A DNA stretch of 13,325 nt from NCBI GenBank assembly GCA_937896835.1, contig CALBOJ010000057.1:1-13325 (forward strand). Direction: 5' to 3'. The notes beneath the pieces were generated by a model. It had not been told where the DNA came from. It did no database searches and was given only the letters and a program-made list of their open reading frames with translations. A program made the translations under genes and the position numbers. The stretch is from an uncultured Collinsella sp. (GTDB taxonomy: Bacteria; Actinomycetota; Coriobacteriia; Coriobacteriales; Coriobacteriaceae). Position 1 is the stretch's first letter; every line of letters starts with the position of its first letter. Below are positions 1 to 7,984 of this stretch, piece by piece.

Positions 1-1030
1 GCGTCAGCATGGCCTTAACGAGACCGGTCGCGATAAGCACGCCGGCGGGAATGGTCAGATAGGTTTCCATGAGCACGTCGGCCTGCGTCTCGCCGGCAAA
101 CATGGTGTAGGGCAGGACCGTGCCGCAGATGGCGAGCGCCAGACCGGCCAGCATGGCTTTGACGACAGGGCGCGCCCCTATTGCATGAGCAAGCGCTTCG
201 CTCGCGTGCTCAGAGACAAAGTACAGCCAGCCGCAGATTGTTCCGATCAGCGACAGAGGAATGAGCCAGGTAAGCTCCAGGTTGCCCACCACGGCAGCCT
301 CGAACCTCGGCATACCCATGCCGCCGCCCATGAGCTGGCCGAGCAGCAGGTAGGTGCCCAGGCCGCCAGCAATCGCGATGCCGTAAACCACGGTCTTTTG
401 CGCCTTAGGCAGCCTGATGGTGATCTCACCGGATTCGGAATCCTCGCCATCGCCGACACCCTGGCCGTCGGTGCTACCGGCGAGCGGCGCCACAAAGCCA
501 AAGACGGGCGCGGTAAAGAGCGCCGTCAGGGCAGCCTGGGTGCCCAGCAACGTGAGCTCCCTAAACTCGGCGCCAAAGCGACGCATGCGGTCGCCGACCC
601 AGCTGCACAGACCGGCGATAACGCCGGTCAGGCCGGCCTCCGGTCCAATGCTTCCGCCAAACAGCAGCGGCAGCAATGCCGCGAGCGAAAGCTTGCCCAG
701 GTTGTCGTACGGGTAGCGCCCGTCTTGCTTAACCTTAGCCATCACCTGGTTGAGGTCATCGGTCTTGGTGCCTGTCATCTTTTCGTACAGACCGATTAAC
801 AGGCCGCCCAGCAGGCAGACAAAAAACGGGTACGGCAGAAAGCCAAACGGGCCGCTGGCAAGCTCGGGCGAAGCGACGCCCAGCGCGTGCGGAATCTCGG
901 TCCATAGATAGTCGATACCGTGCTCCATCGCAAAAAAGAACAGCCAGACTGCGGCACCCGCGAGTGCACCGGTCACGGCAACGCTGACCAAAAACAGCGC
1001 TCGGTTCGTGGGTTTGGCAAGGTTATCCAT
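1..1030 (-). CDS. ClC-family chloride channel/antiporter, C-terminus cut by window edge
   Basis: An integral membrane protein that probably moves chloride or another small anion, as a channel or proton-coupled antiporter. The frame reads without a stop from ATG 1030 to base 1, giving 343 codons; about 400-450 are usual for the family, so only the C-terminal part is missing, because of the window edge. Hydrophobic helices run throughout (about residues 10-33, 65-83, 113-125). Family signatures are GGSIGPEAGL at 125-134, corresponding to the ClC GREGP anion-binding loop with Glu131 as the possible gating glutamate, and FTAPVFG at 172-178, matching the conserved F-N-A-P-L-A-G segment. An acidic, Gly/Ser-rich loop lies at 185-202. 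The start is supported by GGGAGG about 6 nt upstream. It is downstream of and co-directional with the LOG gene, 125 nt away. Transported ion and coupling cannot be told from this sequence. Confidence 0.85.
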   Translation of the reverse strand, partial: MDNLAKPTNRALFLVSVAVTGALAGAAVWLFFFAMEHGIDYLWTEIPHALGVASPELASGPFGFLPYPFFVCLLGGLLIGLYEKMTGTKTDDLNQVMAKVKQDGRYPYDNLGKLSLAALLPLLFGGSIGPEAGLTGVIAGLCSWVGDRMRRFGAEFRELTLLGTQAALTALFTAPVFGFVAPLAGSTDGQGVGDGEDSESGEITIRLPKAQKTVVYGIAIAGGLGTYLLLGQLMGGGMGMPRFEAAVVGNLELTWLIPLSLIGTICGWLYFVSEHASEALAHAIGARPVVKAMLAGLALAICGTVLPYTMFAGETQADVLMETYLTIPAGVLIATGLVKAMLT

Positions 1031-1069
1031 CGGGTCCTCCCGCGGTCAAAGTCGACATAGATACGTTTT

Positions 1070-1096
1070 ATTGTAGAGCGAGCGTTGCCCAGTCAA
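1070..1096 (-). promoter_or_regulatory. possible promoter for the ClC gene
   Basis: Read on the minus strand, TTGACT (1096-1091) and TACAAT (1075-1070) resemble -35 and -10 boxes. The spacer is only 15 nt, shorter than the usual 17, so this is weak. If real, it would give the ClC gene its own transcript with a leader of about 35 nt, separate from the LOG gene upstream. No fluoride-riboswitch-like sequence was seen in this leader. Confidence 0.25.
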
Positions 1097-1155
1097 GCCA
1101 ACCGTCTGCGCCGCAAGCGGAGCCACCGGGGACCACGGCGGGACAAGCTCAAGGC

Positions 1156-1689
1156 TTATCCGTTGATAATTGATGCGATTTCGCACAGATCCTCGGTAAA
1201 GTAAATACCCTGCTGGCGCTGCGGGCTCGAAAGTCCCTTATCAATCATGTGCTCGAGCAGCGCCTTAAGATCGTTGTAGTAGCCCCCGAGGTTGTACAAG
1301 ATGCACGGCGCGTCCAAATGTCCCAACGACACCGCGGACATAACCTCGGCAATCTCCTCGAGCGTGCCCGTGCCGCCCGGAAATGCGATGAACGCATCGC
1401 CGAGCTCGATCATCTTGGCTTTGCGCTCGGCCATGTCGCTCGTCACGATAAGGTCGTCGATTCCGTCGTGTTGAAACTCTGCCTCGATAAAAAAGCTCGG
1501 CTCCACACCCGTCACATGTCCGCCTGCCTCGAGTACGCTATCGGCGAGCGCGCCCATCAGTCCCGATTTGGACCCGCCGTATACGAGCGCGTGTCCGTTG
1601 GCGCCAATCCAATTGCCCAGCTCCTGCACTGCGGGCAGAAACGCCGGGTCGTTGCCGACGCTCGCGCCCAGGTAGACGGTGATGTTCAT
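1156..1689 (-). CDS. LOG-family protein (TIGR00730-type, nucleoside 5'-monophosphate phosphoribohydrolase-like)
   Basis: A soluble Rossmann-fold enzyme of the family formerly called 'lysine decarboxylase-like'. Characterised members cleave the N-glycosidic bond of (cytokinin-type or ordinary) nucleoside 5'-monophosphates, releasing ribose 5-phosphate. Evidence: length 177 residues, typical of the family; an N-terminal beta strand and glycine-rich turn (VYLGAS, 5-10; YGGSKSGLMG, 37-46); the pre-catalytic M-x-x-R-K at 87-90; and the diagnostic PGGTGTLEE motif at 104-112 carrying the catalytic glutamates. The start ATG 1689 is preceded by AAGGGGG with good spacing. It lies 36 nt downstream of the potassium-channel gene on the same strand, so the two are probably cotranscribed. 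The physiological substrate is not evident; bacterial members have been linked to nucleotide salvage. The family assignment is firm, the reaction is inferred. Confidence 0.9.
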   Translation of the reverse strand: MNITVYLGASVGNDPAFLPAVQELGNWIGANGHALVYGGSKSGLMGALADSVLEAGGHVTGVEPSFFIEAEFQHDGIDDLIVTSDMAERKAKMIELGDAFIAFPGGTGTLEEIAEVMSAVSLGHLDAPCILYNLGGYYNDLKALLEHMIDKGLSSPQRQQGIYFTEDLCEIASIING

Positions 1690-1725
1690 GTTTGGTCCCC
1701 CTTGTTGTGGCGCACGACGTTCGTC

Positions 1726-2151
1726 TTAGCGCTGGCGTCGACGATACTCGCGCACACGGCGCGACAGATCGGCGAGCTGGTCGCGATCGAGCTCTTCCAA
1801 ATGCTCCAGATCATCCATAAAGCGCGCCATGGTGTCCTTTTGGCGCATCTTGATAAGCGTATTGCAGTAGTTCACCGCCACGCCCGTGAGCATGGCGATG
1901 TAGAAGATGCTGATGATGCTCAGAATGACGGTAATGGCGCGGGCAACCGGTGTCTCGGCCGGAATGTCGCCAAAGCCGATCGTCGAGACCGTCTCAAAGC
2001 TAAACCACAGGCCATCGCCAAACGTAAGGGTCGTTGGCTCGGACAGCCAGACGGCCGTCGAGCACAGCAGGTAAAAGATAAGAAACAGACCCGTGATGCG
2101 CGCAAAGCCAGCCTGTCGCAACACATCGGCAAGCGTCCTGAGCTTTTTCAT
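1726..2151 (-). CDS. two-TM potassium channel-like protein (ion-channel pore domain)
   Basis: A 141-residue membrane protein with one pore module: TM1 at about 19-37, pore helix and selectivity filter at about 44-63 containing TIGFGD (57-62), and TM2 at about 68-95. This is the layout of Ion_trans_2 potassium channels, which function as tetramers. The filter reads G-F-G rather than the commoner G-Y-G, a variant found in functional bacterial channels. The C-terminal ~45 residues are highly charged and helical (DDLEHLEELDRDQ region); there is no RCK/TrkA nucleotide-binding domain, so gating must differ from RCK channels or need a partner. The frame could extend upstream to 2214, but ATG 2151 is preceded by GGAAGGGG at ideal spacing, so I chose it. 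It is followed after 36 nt by the LOG gene. Confidence 0.85.
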   Translation of the reverse strand: MKKLRTLADVLRQAGFARITGLFLIFYLLCSTAVWLSEPTTLTFGDGLWFSFETVSTIGFGDIPAETPVARAITVILSIISIFYIAMLTGVAVNYCNTLIKMRQKDTMARFMDDLEHLEELDRDQLADLSRRVREYRRRQR

Positions 2152-2219
2152 CGCGACCCCTTCCACGGACAACCAATCACGTTCGCTCGGTATTTTCCCA
2201 CGCCTCCCCCGCAAACGAA

Positions 2220-2303
2220 ACTAGTCATTGGGGACGTTCTTAAATGACTAGTCAAACAAGAACGTCCCCAATGACTAGTCGTTTAAGAACGACCCCGATG
2301 ACT
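2220..2303. repeat. dispersed inverted-repeat element, copy 1 (best preserved)
   Basis: The left arm 2220-2241 (22 nt, beginning ACTAGTCATTGGGGACG) is perfectly complementary to 2258-2279, with a 16 nt spacer that itself holds the palindrome GACTAGTC. A third, diverged arm follows at 2285-2303 (AAGAACGACCCCGATGACT). Related sequences occur at 12335-12392 and 12807-12891, so this is a family rather than a one-off hairpin. It lies between the divergently transcribed potassium-channel gene and the first hybrid kinase. It is probably a non-autonomous REP/MITE-type repeat; it may also act as a terminator or affect the flanking promoters. Confidence 0.8.
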
Positions 2304-2362
2304 GCCGGGCGGGAGCGTTTAGCGGTACAGCTGCCGACTGGGCAGGCTGAGCTGGTATCCTT

Positions 2363-5200
2363 ATGCGGTATTTTCTCGATTCGTTAGGATTGCATGTGAG
2401 AGCTGCCACTGTCCTTCGTTCAGTTATATGTCGCGCCCTGGCCATTGTGCTTGCCGCGCTTGCCGCACTGAGTTCCATCGCGCCTGTCCAGGCTTTTGCC
2501 GATGACTCTAGTCAGCCAGTCAAGACGGTCCGCGTCGGCTGGCTCGTCAACAACGAGGGCTTCCAGAACGGCACCCCCGGCGAGCGTCTCTCGGGATGGG
2601 GTTACGAGTACCTCCAGACCCTGTCGTACTACACGCCCGGCTGGCGGTACGAATACGTCTCCGGCACCTTCACCGAGCTTATGGACATGCTCGAGGCGGG
2701 CGAAATCGACCTCATGCCCAACATCTCCTACTCCGAGGAACGCGCCCAAAAGCTGCTCTTTTCCTCGAACCCCGAGGGCACCGAGCGCTACTACATCTAC
2801 GCCAGGCCCGACCGTGACGACCTGGCCAAGGGTGACCCTCAAGCACTCCAGGGTCTCACCATCGGTTACAACTCCGGTGTTATGCAAACCATCGTCGGCC
2901 AGCAGTGGCTCGCCAACGAGGGAGTCGCCTGCACATACAGGGAGTATGACGGAGGCTCCGTTCTCTTTGACGCGCTCGCAAACGGCGAGGTCGACGCCAT
3001 CATCATGAACGACACCATTTCGTCGCCCGAGGCGTCGCCCATGTTCTACGTCGGTTCGAGCGACTACTACTTTGCCGTTCCCAAAAGCCGCCCCGACCTG
3101 ATGGACAACATCAACTCCGCAATGGCGGCAATCAACCGCGTCAACCCCCGCTATAACGACGAGGTCAAATCGAACTATTCAGCGCAAAACAGCGGATCAT
3201 CCTCGCTCACCGGCGATGAGCGCGCCTGGCTCAAAGCAAACAACAACACCATCACGCTCGGCTACATTACGGGCAAACTCCCCTACTGCAACGAAGACGA
3301 AGACGGCAAAATGGAAGGCTCGCTCGCATCGCTTGCGACGACGCTACACGATAAATTTGGCATTACGGTCAAAACCGTCGCCTTTGATAGCTACAAGATG
3401 ATGTCAAAGGCCCTGTCAGAGGGAAGCATAGACGTTGCGCTGCCGGCATACCGAGATTACTGGTTTGCCGAGCAATCAGGCGTTGTGCAGTCGGTATCGT
3501 TGGGGACCATGTCCCTCACCGCCATCCACACCGGCAGTAACCTGAAAAAAGACCTTCAGAACATCGCCTGTACCAAATCATCGTTTGTCAACCGAAATGC
3601 ACTTGAAAGTCTATTCCCCACAGCGACCGTAACCGAATACCAATCCGACGATGAAGCGTTCGACGCCCTCAGGAAGGGAACGGCGCGCTGCATCGTCGCT
3701 CCCAGTTCACGCGTAAAAACCATCGGTGACCGTTATGATCTCGAGGACTGCGAGACGGTCGAGCTCCCTGACACCTGTGACCTCGCGTGCTTGATGTCGC
3801 GCGGCAAGCCCGAACTGCTGGGAATCATCAACAAGGGCATCATCAATGCCGGAGAATCGCTCTCCGCAAGCAATTTCTCCTCCACGTCGTACACGGCCCA
3901 GGAATCCAACACGCTTCAATTCCTTTATCGCAACCGCACCGCCATTGCAGCCACCCTCATCGGTATGTTGTCGGTCGGCATCGTCCTGCTCATCTGGGCG
4001 CTCGCGCGCGCTCGAACCGAGCGCAAAAAAGCCGATGCTGCCAACGCCGCTAAGACGGCATTCCTCACGCGCATGAGCCACGACATCCGTACGCCGCTCA
4101 ACGGTATCCTGGGCCTTATCGAGATCGAGGAATTGAAAGAAGGCGATATGCAAGTCGCCCGCGAGAGCCGTGCCAAGGCGCGCGTTGCCGCCAATCACCT
4201 GCTCTCGCTGATCAACGACATCCTCGAGATGGGCAAAATCGAAGACCGCAAGCTGACACTGGAACATGCGCCTTTTAACCTCAAAAAGCTCTGTGACGAT
4301 ACGCTGGTGCTGTGCAAGCTCCGCGCATCCGATAACGGCATCACAATGCAGGACAATAGCCTGACGTACGCCACGGGGCCATACATGATCGGCAGTCCCA
4401 CCCATATCCGACAGGTCATGATCAACCTGTTAGACAACAGCATTAAGTACAACAAGCACGGCGGCTCCGTCACCTTTAGCTCAAAGACCAAGCCACTCGA
4501 TAACGGGCGCGCGCTCTTTTGCTTTAGTGTTTCGGATACCGGCATTGGCATGGCTCCCGAGTTTTTAAAGCATATCTATGAGCCGTTCGCCCAAGAAGGT
4601 GACGATGCGCGCAGCAAGTTCCAAGGAACCGGCATGGGCATGCCAATCGTCAAGTCGCTTATTGAACTGATGGGCGGCACCATCGAAGTCACCAGCGAGC
4701 TCCATGTGGGCACTTCGTTCTACGTGGAGATTCCGCTCGATATCGACAAGAACCCCCAGCCGCGGGCAGATACGGTCGAGAGGGCGCTCGACTGCTCGCT
4801 CGCCGACATGAACGTACTGCTCGCCGAAGACAACGAATTGAATGCCGAGATTGCCCAGGCGCTGCTAGAATCCGAGGGCGTCGTGGTCACCCGCGCCGCC
4901 AACGGCAACGAAGTCGTCGATCTGTACCTGTCTCATCCCGCCGGCAGCTTCGATGCGATCCTGATGGACATTATGATGCCGGACATGGACGGCTATGAGG
5001 CAACCCGCACGATCCGTCTGAGCGAGAAGGTCGATGCAGCCGATATCCCCATCATCGCGCTCACCGCCAATGCCTTTGCCGAGGACGCCAAGGCGGCACA
5101 CGACGCCGGCATGAACGCCCATCTGTCCAAACCGCTCGACTTTAACAAGCTCAAAAACATACTCGCCCGCATCAAGAAAGACGGGTCCGTTTCGCTATAG
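2363..5200 (+). CDS. hybrid sensor histidine kinase with two extracellular solute-binding (SBP_bac_3-like) sensor domains
   Basis: A membrane sensor that should bind small molecules outside the cell and autophosphorylate inside. Order: signal sequence (about 14-46, VQA-F cleavage region); solute-binding domain 1 (about 52-270, with SEERAQKLLFSSNP at 124-137, Arg127 in the usual carboxylate-binding position); solute-binding domain 2 (about 285-505, more degenerate); TM about 525-548; HisKA with MSHDIRTPLNG, phospho-acceptor His573; HATPase with N-box Asn692, DTGIGM (Asp725) and GTGMGM (755-760); receiver 815-940 with Glu822/Asp823, phospho-acceptor Asp869 in LMDIMMPDMDG, Thr901 and Lys923. All catalytic residues are present. 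ATG 2363 has no clear ribosome-binding site; GTG 2396, preceded by AGGA at 2386-2389, gives a more classical signal peptide and may be the true start. I kept the longest frame. It ends 42 nt before the Nim-like gene. There is no HPt or DNA-binding output domain. Confidence 0.93.
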   Translation: MRYFLDSLGLHVRAATVLRSVICRALAIVLAALAALSSIAPVQAFADDSSQPVKTVRVGWLVNNEGFQNGTPGERLSGWGYEYLQTLSYYTPGWRYEYVSGTFTELMDMLEAGEIDLMPNISYSEERAQKLLFSSNPEGTERYYIYARPDRDDLAKGDPQALQGLTIGYNSGVMQTIVGQQWLANEGVACTYREYDGGSVLFDALANGEVDAIIMNDTISSPEASPMFYVGSSDYYFAVPKSRPDLMDNINSAMAAINRVNPRYNDEVKSNYSAQNSGSSSLTGDERAWLKANNNTITLGYITGKLPYCNEDEDGKMEGSLASLATTLHDKFGITVKTVAFDSYKMMSKALSEGSIDVALPAYRDYWFAEQSGVVQSVSLGTMSLTAIHTGSNLKKDLQNIACTKSSFVNRNALESLFPTATVTEYQSDDEAFDALRKGTARCIVAPSSRVKTIGDRYDLEDCETVELPDTCDLACLMSRGKPELLGIINKGIINAGESLSASNFSSTSYTAQESNTLQFLYRNRTAIAATLIGMLSVGIVLLIWALARARTERKKADAANAAKTAFLTRMSHDIRTPLNGILGLIEIEELKEGDMQVARESRAKARVAANHLLSLINDILEMGKIEDRKLTLEHAPFNLKKLCDDTLVLCKLRASDNGITMQDNSLTYATGPYMIGSPTHIRQVMINLLDNSIKYNKHGGSVTFSSKTKPLDNGRALFCFSVSDTGIGMAPEFLKHIYEPFAQEGDDARSKFQGTGMGMPIVKSLIELMGGTIEVTSELHVGTSFYVEIPLDIDKNPQPRADTVERALDCSLADMNVLLAEDNELNAEIAQALLESEGVVVTRAANGNEVVDLYLSHPAGSFDAILMDIMMPDMDGYEATRTIRLSEKVDAADIPIIALTANAFAEDAKAAHDAGMNAHLSKPLDFNKLKNILARIKKDGSVSL

Positions 5201-5242
5201 TTTGTGCTCAACTACCACGCATGACCAGAAAGGAATCCAACG

Positions 5243-5722
5243 ATGTTTAGGCCCCTACGTCGAAAGAAACGCGCCATCACTGACGAGGAAGCGCGCGAAC
5301 TGCTCGCTGCCTGCAAGCGCGGTGTCTTTGCCGTCAACGGCGACGATGGCTACCCGTACGCCATTCCCGTCAACTACTTCTTTGACACCGAGCACGACAA
5401 GATTTATTTCCATGGCGCCAAGGCTGGCCACAAGGTCGACGCACTCAAGCGCGATGACAAGGTCTGCTTTACCGTTTACGGCAACGAGTGGCACAAGAAC
5501 GGTGACTGGGCTCCCTACGTTATGAGCACCGTGGTCTTTGGCCGCTGTCGCCTGGCGAATGACACCCCCGCGTTTATCGAGGATAAAGTCCGCCAGCTCG
5601 CCCTTAAGTACTACCCTTCTGCCGAGGAAGTCGAAGAGGAAATCGCCAAGGACATTAAGGGCGTCCAGCTCTACGAGATTACGATTGAGCATCTTTGCGG
5701 CAAGCAGATTCAGGAAAAGTAA
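5243..5722 (+). CDS. pyridoxamine 5'-phosphate oxidase-fold flavin-binding protein (NimA-like)
   Basis: A small split-barrel protein of 159 residues in the group of nitroimidazole-resistance (Nim)-type, FMN- or heme-binding proteins. Supporting features: N-terminal helix followed by GVFAVNGDDGYPYAIPVNY (27-45), the usual first strands with the conserved P-Y-A-I-P-V; IYFHGAKAGHKVDAL (54-68), the family's cofactor-binding loop and helix; and a TVVFGRCRL strand (96-104). Such proteins are thought to reduce small molecules or protect against nitro drugs, but many chromosomal copies have unknown roles, so I claim no resistance phenotype. The start is supported by AGAAAGGA at 5227-5234. It is 42 nt downstream of the hybrid kinase with no hairpin between them, so cotranscription is likely, though a functional link to the kinase is unproven. 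The hairpin at 5750-5789 follows. Confidence 0.88.
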   Translation: MFRPLRRKKRAITDEEARELLAACKRGVFAVNGDDGYPYAIPVNYFFDTEHDKIYFHGAKAGHKVDALKRDDKVCFTVYGNEWHKNGDWAPYVMSTVVFGRCRLANDTPAFIEDKVRQLALKYYPSAEEVEEEIAKDIKGVQLYEITIEHLCGKQIQEK

Positions 5723-5749
5723 GCCCCTCAGCAGGTCTCATCAATAGTA

Positions 5750-5789
5750 ATATGGCCCGGTTCCAGCCCACCTTGGAACCGAGCCATAT
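5750..5789. terminator. hairpin between convergent genes, probable bidirectional terminator
   Basis: The 16 nt arms 5750-5765 and 5774-5789 (ATATGGC..GGTTCCA and its complement) pair with one mismatch around an 8 nt loop. It sits exactly between the convergent Nim-like gene (ends 5722) and the second kinase (ends 5792). Neither side has a strong U-tract, so termination efficiency is uncertain, but position and stem strength favour the role. Confidence 0.6.
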
Positions 5790-5791
5790 GC

Positions 5792-7984
5792 TTATGAAGC
5801 GTCGGCGGCGATGTGCGCTAGCGCCTCGACGAGCTCTTGCGAGCTCACAGGTTTGCTCAGGTGCGCGTTCATGCCCGCCTCACGCGAAAGCCTACGGTCG
5901 TCGGCAAAGGCGTTGGCACTCACGGCGATAATCGGCGTGGTCGCGGCATCCTCGCGATCGAGTGCTCGAATCTGACGCGTGGCCTCAAGGCCATCGATGC
6001 CAGGCATCATGATGTCCATCAACACCACGTCGTACTCGTGCGGTGCGCTCGCGGTAAACATCTCGACGGCAGACTCACCATCCTTAGCATGCGTCACGAT
6101 GGCACCGGCACGGCTGAGCGTAAACTGCGCGATCTCGGCATTCAGATCGTTATCCTCTACGAGCAAAACGCGCAAGCCCTGGAGCGCATCGCCGTCTCCC
6201 GCATCCGCGGGAGCTGCCTGAGGAATCTCGGAGCGGTCGCACTTCTCGAACGGCAGGCGAATGGTAAACGTCGTCCCCTGCCCCAAGACACTCGTAAAGC
6301 TCATGGTTCCGCCCATAAGCTCGACCAGCTGTTTTGCGATAGGCGCGCCCAGGCCAGTTCCCGACGAAGCGCCTTCCACCTGCTGCTCCTCGCGGCAAAA
6401 CGGCTCGTAGAGGTGCTTTTGGAACTCCTCGCTCATGCCAATACCGTTGTCGGCGATCGTGTATTCATAGACGGGGACGCCATCCGCTGGCTCCACCTCG
6501 CGGCACACCAGGCGGACATAGCCGCCCTGGCGGTTGTACTTGACGGCATTGCCGGCAATATTGAGCAACAAACGCTTGAGGTGCGTCACGCTCACCCGCG
6601 CATAGGGATGATTAAGCGTCTGCTGGTCGGAGATAATTGTCACCAGACGCTCCTCGGCCTGGCGCTCCAGAATATCGCGCACTTCACAGTTGAGGGCCAC
6701 CAAATTTATGGGCACGAGGTTCAGGTCGACCTGCCCGCTCTCCAGGCGACTCATATCGAGCGCCTCGTTGGCAAGGTCGAGCAGCAGTCCCGATGCCGTC
6801 CAGATTTTTGAGCGGCACTCAGTCTGCTTTTGCAGATCGTCCGCATTGGCATCGCCAACCTCGACCATGCCGCGAATGCCGTTGATGGGCGTGCGCAGAT
6901 CGTGGCTCATGCGACGCAGAAACTCCGTCTTTGCCGAGTTGGCAGACGAGGCCTCACGCGCCGCCTTTGCCAGCTTGTCGCCATAGTCGCGCTCCTGCTG
7001 CAGCAAGTCCGTCAAACGCCGACGATCAGCGCGGCGACGCACCATCACAACAACGGCTACAACACCGCTGTAGAGCGCCAGCACGCCGGCAGCAACAGCC
7101 GCGACGACCTCAAAGTAGCGCCGCGCCGGAGCATAGGTGTACACATAGAATTTGTGCGCTTTTCCAAATGTGCCCAAATACCACTCGCCGTCGGCGTTAA
7201 TCAATTTGACCTTACCGGCCAGGCATCGATCCTTAATACCGTCGACAATGAAGACGTCCGTCGCAGGCAGATCGAATACGCCCAATACAGTGGGTTCAAC
7301 GGCATTGGTCGCAACGACCTTGCCGTCGCTTTCGATCACAATATTGCCGCTATCGATGGTTTCATAGCCATCAAGCAAGCTCTGCAGTTTGAGCGTATTG
7401 CTTGCAACTGCCCTCGCGCTCTGATGCCTTACTGCGACAACGATGCCCTCGTCATCCTGCCGGGTTACGCAGCCAATGTCTGCGACCGAATCATCCGAAA
7501 GCGTAATGCGGGCGGTATAGGACTTAAGCGGATGGGCTGCCACCTCCAGCACGGGTGCTTCCTTGAGATACGTAGCGAGCGACTCGTAGCCCACGCCATC
7601 CGTCGAGGACTCGGACACCAAATTGCCTGATGCGTCCGTCACGATCAGCGCGCTCACGTTGAACTGGTCGGCGTATTGCTCCAGCATGGCGTTATCCACT
7701 GAACCGTCGCGCTCCATATCGCGGGCAGCCTCTCCGGCGATCTCCATAACGCGAATCAGGTTTTTGGTCGTATAGGCGCTGTTGAATGCATCGTAGGAAA
7801 GGCTCTGCGTCGCCACGTAATCGACAACGTCGGCAAAGCGCTGCTCGGCTTGGGCCGTCGTGTAACCGTAGCTCATCATGCCGGCAACAACCGAGAGCGC
7901 TATCCCCAGCAGAGCGACAAGGAGCCATGCCCCTGCCGAACGATTGCCCCGCTCCTGAGCAGCGTGGTCGGGCGCATCGATCAT
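5792..7984 (-). CDS. hybrid sensor histidine kinase with periplasmic/extracellular sensor loop and C-terminal receiver
   Basis: A 730-residue membrane sensor kinase. TM1 at about 18-38 and TM2 at about 292-316 enclose a ~250-residue extracellular loop of probable Cache/PAS-like fold; I recognise no specific ligand motif in it. A linker (320-350) leads to HisKA with RRMSHDLRTPING (His361 phospho-acceptor). HATPase follows with N-box Asn479, DNGIGM (Asp512) and GTGLGAP (543-549), then a receiver at about 604-725 with Glu610/Asp611, Asp657 in LMDIMMPGIDG, Ser689 and Lys711. The core is complete. The start overlaps the stop of the upstream solute-binding lipoprotein gene (ATGA at 7984-7981), implying translational coupling and a shared pathway: the lipoprotein probably presents its ligand to this kinase's outer loop. 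The receiver closely resembles that of the kinase at 2363-5200 (e.g. GMNAHLSKP in both), so the two are paralogues. No output domain or partner regulator is nearby. Confidence 0.92.
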   Translation of the reverse strand: MIDAPDHAAQERGNRSAGAWLLVALLGIALSVVAGMMSYGYTTAQAEQRFADVVDYVATQSLSYDAFNSAYTTKNLIRVMEIAGEAARDMERDGSVDNAMLEQYADQFNVSALIVTDASGNLVSESSTDGVGYESLATYLKEAPVLEVAAHPLKSYTARITLSDDSVADIGCVTRQDDEGIVVAVRHQSARAVASNTLKLQSLLDGYETIDSGNIVIESDGKVVATNAVEPTVLGVFDLPATDVFIVDGIKDRCLAGKVKLINADGEWYLGTFGKAHKFYVYTYAPARRYFEVVAAVAAGVLALYSGVVAVVVMVRRRADRRRLTDLLQQERDYGDKLAKAAREASSANSAKTEFLRRMSHDLRTPINGIRGMVEVGDANADDLQKQTECRSKIWTASGLLLDLANEALDMSRLESGQVDLNLVPINLVALNCEVRDILERQAEERLVTIISDQQTLNHPYARVSVTHLKRLLLNIAGNAVKYNRQGGYVRLVCREVEPADGVPVYEYTIADNGIGMSEEFQKHLYEPFCREEQQVEGASSGTGLGAPIAKQLVELMGGTMSFTSVLGQGTTFTIRLPFEKCDRSEIPQAAPADAGDGDALQGLRVLLVEDNDLNAEIAQFTLSRAGAIVTHAKDGESAVEMFTASAPHEYDVVLMDIMMPGIDGLEATRQIRALDREDAATTPIIAVSANAFADDRRLSREAGMNAHLSKPVSSQELVEALAHIAADAS

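Noticed and set aside
1031..1155. Fluoride riboswitch upstream of the ClC gene
   Set aside because: ClC-F genes often have one, but I see neither the conserved GAUGG nor the downstream pseudoknot sequence in this leader.
1249..2247. Plus-strand open frame opposite the LOG and potassium-channel genes
   Set aside because: It spans two recognised minus-strand genes and a repeat arm, and has no recognisable domain.
3707..4405. Minus-strand open frame inside the first hybrid kinase
   Set aside because: It overlaps the kinase HisKA and ATPase regions, which are intact on the plus strand.
5837..7630. Two long plus-strand open frames opposite the second hybrid kinase
   Set aside because: They are mirror frames of a kinase with all catalytic motifs in place.
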